From SYAN01 sp964406345 (GTDB lineage: Bacteria; Actinomycetota; Actinomycetes; Nanopelagicales; Nanopelagicaceae), in NCBI GenBank assembly GCA_964406345.1, contig CAYORK010000007.1:1-53952 (forward strand): a stretch of 53,952 bases of DNA, in the 5' to 3' direction. Every line of letters begins with the position of its first letter. The first letter of the stretch is position 1. Below are positions 50,755 to 53,952 of the stretch, piece after piece. The notes beneath the pieces were generated by a model, which was not told the DNA's origin, searched no databases, and was given only the letters and a program-made list of their open reading frames with translations. A program made the position numbers and the translations under genes.

Positions 50755-52181
50755 TGGCGCTTTGGGGTGCTCGTTTCTCCACTTCACCCGCAGAGGCTGT
50801 CTTCAAGCTCTCGCGGAGCGTTGACTTCGACTGGCGCCTTGCTCCCTACGACTTGGTCTCTTCGCTTGCGCATCTGCAAGCCCTCAAGAGAAATGGTGTG
50901 GTCGCCGAAGATCTCGCCCGTCAATTGGAGGAGGCAATCAAGTCTCTGCTCGCCGATGTTGTCGCTGGCCGCTTTACGCCGAATGAAGATGATGAAGATG
51001 TACATAGTGCGCTGGAACGGTCTCTCATCGAACGACTGGGCCCGATTGGCGGAACCCTGCGTGCGGGTCGAAGTCGAAACGATCAAGTCGTTACTGATCT
51101 GAAGCTTTACCTTCTTGATGCCCTTGCAGATCTTGCTCTGGAGATCGATGACCTTGCCAAAGCGCTCTTAGAGCAGGGTGAAGCTCATCTTGATCTGGTT
51201 GCTCCCGGATTCACACACCTGCAACATGCGCAGCCCATCAGTTTCGGACAGGAACTGACCAAGCACGCCTTCGCGCTTGAACGCGATCTTTCTCGACTCT
51301 CTGACTGGCGTAGCAGGGCACTCTTCCTGCCTCTCGGATCAGCAGCCCTTGCTGGTTCGCCCTTGATCCTCGATCCCGAAAAGAGCCTCCCTCAACTTGG
51401 TTTCGAGGGGGTTGTTGAGAACAGTATCGACGGCGTCAGTGATCGTGACTTCGTGGTCGAGGCACTCTTCGTACTTGCCCTTCTGGGAACACATATCTCC
51501 CGCATAGGGGAGGAGTTCACACTCTTCGCAAGTAGCGAGTTCGGTTGGGTGAAGGTTGACGATGCCTATTCAACGGGTTCGTCCATCATGCCGCAGAAGC
51601 GAAATCCTGATGTGGCTGAATTGGCGCGAGGAAAATCAGGACGTCTCCTCGGAAATCTTGTGGCTGTGATGACCGTTCTCAAGGGCTTGCCCTTCGCATA
51701 TAACAGGGATCTGCAGGAGGATAAGGAGCCGATCTTTGATTCCATCGATACTCTCATGGTCTTGCTTCCTGCTGTTACAGGGATGATCAGGACTGCCCGG
51801 TTCGAGCGTGAGAGGATCTCGGCAGGTTCAATCGCTGGCTTCGCTTTAGCTACAGAGGTTGCGGATTACCTGGTGCGCAAGGGAATGCCCTTCGCTGAAG
51901 CGCATGAGATAACAGGTCAGGCAGTCCGTCTCGCTGAGTCCAAGGGTGTCGGCTTGGAGGAACTTTCCACCGAAGACCTTTTAAATCTTCATCCACTTCT
52001 TGGTGGAGACCTTCTCCCAGCGCTCACGGCAGAGGGAGCAGTCCGATCTCGCACCTCCGTGATGGGTAGCTCGCCATCGAGTGTCTCTGCATCGATCTCA
52101 AGACTCCGTGAACGACTCGCAGCGAAGAGATCTGAAGTTCAGAAGTGGCGAGCCACTATGAAAGAGGTTCTGAGCCTGTGA
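50754..52181 (+). CDS. argH: Argininosuccinate lyase
   Basis: ArgH splits argininosuccinate to arginine and fumarate, the last step of the pathway. From ATG 50754 it has 475 aa. It starts MALWGARFSTSPAEAV, and shows EDVHSALERSLIE, AGRSRNDQV, the HLQHAQPISFGQ segment with its catalytic-region His, and the superfamily signature GSSIMPQKRNPD. ATG at 50751 is adjacent, and AAGGAAGGGG (50739-50748) serves either. argG, usually just upstream in actinobacteria, is not between argR and argH. The end overlaps tyrS (GTGA). Confidence 0.95.
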   Translation: MALWGARFSTSPAEAVFKLSRSVDFDWRLAPYDLVSSLAHLQALKRNGVVAEDLARQLEEAIKSLLADVVAGRFTPNEDDEDVHSALERSLIERLGPIGGTLRAGRSRNDQVVTDLKLYLLDALADLALEIDDLAKALLEQGEAHLDLVAPGFTHLQHAQPISFGQELTKHAFALERDLSRLSDWRSRALFLPLGSAALAGSPLILDPEKSLPQLGFEGVVENSIDGVSDRDFVVEALFVLALLGTHISRIGEEFTLFASSEFGWVKVDDAYSTGSSIMPQKRNPDVAELARGKSGRLLGNLVAVMTVLKGLPFAYNRDLQEDKEPIFDSIDTLMVLLPAVTGMIRTARFERERISAGSIAGFALATEVADYLVRKGMPFAEAHEITGQAVRLAESKGVGLEELSTEDLLNLHPLLGGDLLPALTAEGAVRSRTSVMGSSPSSVSASISRLRERLAAKRSEVQKWRATMKEVLSL

Positions 52182-53446
52182 ATTTACTTGAAGACTTGAA
52201 GTGGCGTGACTCGATCGCGCAGAGCACAGACATTGATGCGCTCTCGCTGGAGATGTCCAAGGGACCTATTTCCCTCTATCTGGGTTTTGACCCAACAGCT
52301 CCAAGCCTTCACATTGGAAATCTTGTCGCTCTTGTCGTGCTAAAGCGTTTTCAATTGGCGGGACATCGGCCGATACCTCTAGTCGGCGGCGCCACAGGCC
52401 TTGTCGGCGATCCGAGCGGTAGAAATCAAGAACGAACCCTCAATGAAGAGGATGTGGTTGCGGCCTGGGTGGAACGAATCAAAGGCCAACTCTCCGGATT
52501 CCTTGATTTTCAAGGGGGAGCGAACAAAGCGGTGATGGCCAATAACCTCGATTGGACCGCTGGTCTTTCCGCAATCCACTTCCTTCGCGATGTCGGTAAG
52601 CACTTCAGCGTCAATCAAATGCTGGCACGTGATTCAGTGGCATCGCGACTCGAAGCGGGCGGTATCTCATACACCGAGTTCTCATATCAGGTGATGCAGG
52701 CTTACGACTATCTGGAACTCTTCCGACGCCTCGGATGCACCTTGCAGATCGGTGGCAGCGATCAATGGGGCAACATCGTTGCGGGAGTAGATCTCATCCG
52801 ACGCGTTGAGGGCAAGAGCGTTCATGCCTTGACGATCCCGCTCTTGACGAAGGCAGATGGCTCAAAATTCGGTAAGACCGCCGGAGGTTCAATCTGGTTG
52901 GACCCTGAGATGACCTCACCCTATGCCTTCTATCAATTCTTCCTCAATAGCGACGATCGCGATGTTGTCACCTTGCTCAAGACCTTCTCCTTCAAATCAC
53001 ACGATGAGTTGAATGCGCTTTTCACTGAGCATCAAGCGAATCCTGGAGTGCGTACCGCCCATCGCGCTCTTGCGCAAGAAGTGACTGGTTACATTCATGG
53101 CGAAACGACGGCTCGAAAAGTTGAAGAGGCGTCACGCGCACTCTTCGGACAGAGCGAGATTCGCGATCTTGATCGCGAGACTTTGCTCGGCGCGATCAGA
53201 GAATTGCCACAAGTTGCGGTAACTCCAGGTGAGGAAATTTCGTTGATAGATGCAATGGCTGCTGCAGGGTTGGTTGATTCAAAATCAGCGGCCAGAAGGA
53301 TCATCAAGGAGGGTGGGGCCTACCTCAACAACGTCAAAATCTCCGATGAGGCGACCCTGATCAGGGGTTCCGAGCTCCTCCATGGCGAGGCTGCCTTGAT
53401 TCGCAAGGGCAAGCGAGACCTCATGGCCGTGGTGAAAAAGGGCTAA
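52178..53446 (+). CDS. tyrS: Tyrosyl-tRNA synthetase
   Basis: TyrS charges tRNA-Tyr. The 422-aa class I synthetase has HIGN (45-48, the HIGH motif), tyrosine and ATP site motifs GGATGLVGDPSGR, YDYLEL and QIGGSDQWGNI, KFGKT (KMSKS motif, about 228-233), and a C-terminal S4 RNA-binding domain (about 355-422, SAARRIIKEGGAYLNNVKI). The start is GTG at 52178, overlapping the argH stop by four bases, so it is probably translated from the arg transcript. The rRNA operon follows. Confidence 0.96.
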   Translation: MNLLEDLKWRDSIAQSTDIDALSLEMSKGPISLYLGFDPTAPSLHIGNLVALVVLKRFQLAGHRPIPLVGGATGLVGDPSGRNQERTLNEEDVVAAWVERIKGQLSGFLDFQGGANKAVMANNLDWTAGLSAIHFLRDVGKHFSVNQMLARDSVASRLEAGGISYTEFSYQVMQAYDYLELFRRLGCTLQIGGSDQWGNIVAGVDLIRRVEGKSVHALTIPLLTKADGSKFGKTAGGSIWLDPEMTSPYAFYQFFLNSDDRDVVTLLKTFSFKSHDELNALFTEHQANPGVRTAHRALAQEVTGYIHGETTARKVEEASRALFGQSEIRDLDRETLLGAIRELPQVAVTPGEEISLIDAMAAAGLVDSKSAARRIIKEGGAYLNNVKISDEATLIRGSELLHGEAALIRKGKRDLMAVVKKG

Positions 53447-53471
53447 TTTCGCCTATTTTTCGATGTTTCGG

Positions 53472-53494
53472 GGCCATTCGGCCACGTGTTTTTT
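53472..53494 (+). terminator. Weak terminator after tyrS
   Basis: GGCC-ATTC-GGCC (53472-53483) is followed by ACGTG and six T (53489-53494). The stem is only four strong pairs and the T-run is five bases away, so efficiency is doubtful, but it lies between tyrS and the rRNA promoter. Confidence 0.4.
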
Positions 53495-53510
53495 GGACGG
53501 GATGACCGAT

Positions 53511-53539
53511 TTGACCGCCTTTGGGGAGAGCCTTATAGT
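53511..53539 (+). promoter_or_regulatory. rRNA operon promoter
   Basis: TTGACC (53511-53516) and TATAGT (53534-53539) are separated by exactly 17 bases, the strongest sigma-70-type promoter in the window. The transcript should begin near 53546, about 358 nt before 16S rRNA. Confidence 0.8.
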
Positions 53540-53545
53540 TCACCC

Positions 53546-53903
53546 CTCGCTATGGAACGGACAGTTTCGATCGAATCTTGATCGGGTGGCCGGATAGCGG
53601 ATCTTCCTCTAAGACTTCAAGTCTCCTTCACCGGGTGGAGTGCGCTCTAGCGCAGTTTGTCCGGAGGTGCTTGATGGCGTAGGTTAGGAAGTCGCCCTAA
53701 AGGAGAGCGAAAGCTCAAATGAAGTGCGCAGCCGTAACTTGAGAACTCAACAGCGTGCCACAAAGTCAATGCCAATTACCTCAATGAGGTATGACAGCAA
53801 TGTCGTACCCGTTGATACCTTTGTAAAAAATCTATTGGTCAAAGACAAATAAACGACAGTTGTTTATGTCTTTCGCCGGAGTCAACGATTCGTTGAACAA
53901 AAT
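53546..53903 (+). other. rRNA leader (pre-16S 5' region)
   Basis: This 358-nt stretch carries no gene. It contains many stems: TGCGC/GCGCA (53641-53654), TTAGG/CCTAA (in 53684-53700), GAGC-GAAA-GCTC (53705-53716), a long A/T-rich hairpin (53841-53854 with 53862-53873), and TCAACG/CGTTGA (53882-53896) just before 16S. At 53739-53758 lies TTGAGAACTCAACAGCGTGC, a sequence typical of actinobacterial rRNA leaders and thought to act in antitermination or processing. Part of the leader should pair with the 16S 3' flank for RNase III cutting, but that flank is outside the window. Confidence 0.7.
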
Positions 53904-53952
53904 TCAATGGAGAGTTTGATCCTGGCTCAGGACGAACGCTGGCGGCGTGCTT
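53904..53952 (+). rRNA. rrs: 16S rRNA, 5' end
   Basis: The conserved start AGAGTTTGATCCTGGCTCAG begins at 53911 and is followed by GACGAACGCTGGCGGCGTGCTT, the actinobacterial form. Aligning with E. coli numbering puts mature nucleotide 1 near 53904. The gene runs off the window after about 49 nt. Confidence 0.97.

Noticed and set aside
1..53952. CRISPR arrays, insertion sequences, prophage or defence genes
   Set aside because: No repeated spacer structure, transposase, integrase or known defence gene was seen on either strand; gene spacing and order look like conserved core genome.

Overview
The window is a compact, housekeeping-rich chromosome segment from an actinobacterium of moderate GC (mid-50 % by eye). 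The lineage call rests on gene content and order: an ANTAR-domain regulator of the PdtaR type, the uvrC-rapZ-yvcK-whiA cluster, RbpA, a four-S1-domain RpsA, SufR heading a SUF operon, DUF3099, and an argCJBD...R-H cluster. Intergenic spaces are short, ATGA/GTGA overlaps are common, and I saw no insertion sequences, phage genes or CRISPR arrays, so the genome looks streamlined. A Nanopelagicales-like freshwater actinobacterium is possible, but I cannot prove it from the sequence alone. A run of exactly 100 N at 50200-50299 shows this is a scaffold with an unresolved gap.

Layout. 1-6098: the 3' part of a tRNA gene, pdtaR directly behind it, then a branched-chain amino acid (Liv) ABC system, with livK on the + strand converging on livHMGF on the - strand. 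6175-21207: a hotdog thioesterase (-), then a long + strand series of DNA repair, translation and morphology genes: polA, rpsA, coaE, uvrB, uvrA, uvrC, rapZ, yvcK, whiA. 21402-25124: lower glycolysis (gap-pgk-tpiA), secG and rbpA. 25133-30720 (-): ctaA, tkt, tal, pgi. 30831-39285: sufR-sufB-sufD-Rieske-sufC-sufS-sufU-sufT and an ABC exporter. 39293-40391 (-): SURF1 and DUF3099. 40603-46054: infC-rpmI-rplT, an rRNA methyltransferase and pheST. 46131-53446: arginine biosynthesis (argC-J-B-D, gap, argR, argH) and tyrS. 53511 to the end: rRNA promoter, a structured leader and the first ~49 nt of 16S rRNA.

The genes form coherent blocks. Liv imports amino acids. UvrABC and PolA cover nucleotide excision repair. 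tkt-tal-pgi with gap-pgk-tpiA link the non-oxidative pentose phosphate pathway to glycolysis. ctaA and SURF1 serve heme-copper oxidase assembly. SUF builds Fe-S clusters under SufR. The arg genes sit behind a tandem ARG-box operator, with argR in the same cluster.

The window is largely conserved core genome and I found no clearly new multi-gene system. The best leads are regulatory or architectural: (1) the pdtaR start codon lies one base beyond the tRNA 3' end, so tRNA maturation may create its mRNA 5' end; (2) a recurrent TANNNT-N6/7-start-codon pattern implies leaderless transcripts for at least six genes; (3) infC starts on ATC behind a structured leader; (4) LivH carries an exported N-terminal carboxypeptidase-regulatory-like domain; (5) two ARG boxes overlap a leaderless argC promoter; (6) DUF3099 is paired with SURF1.
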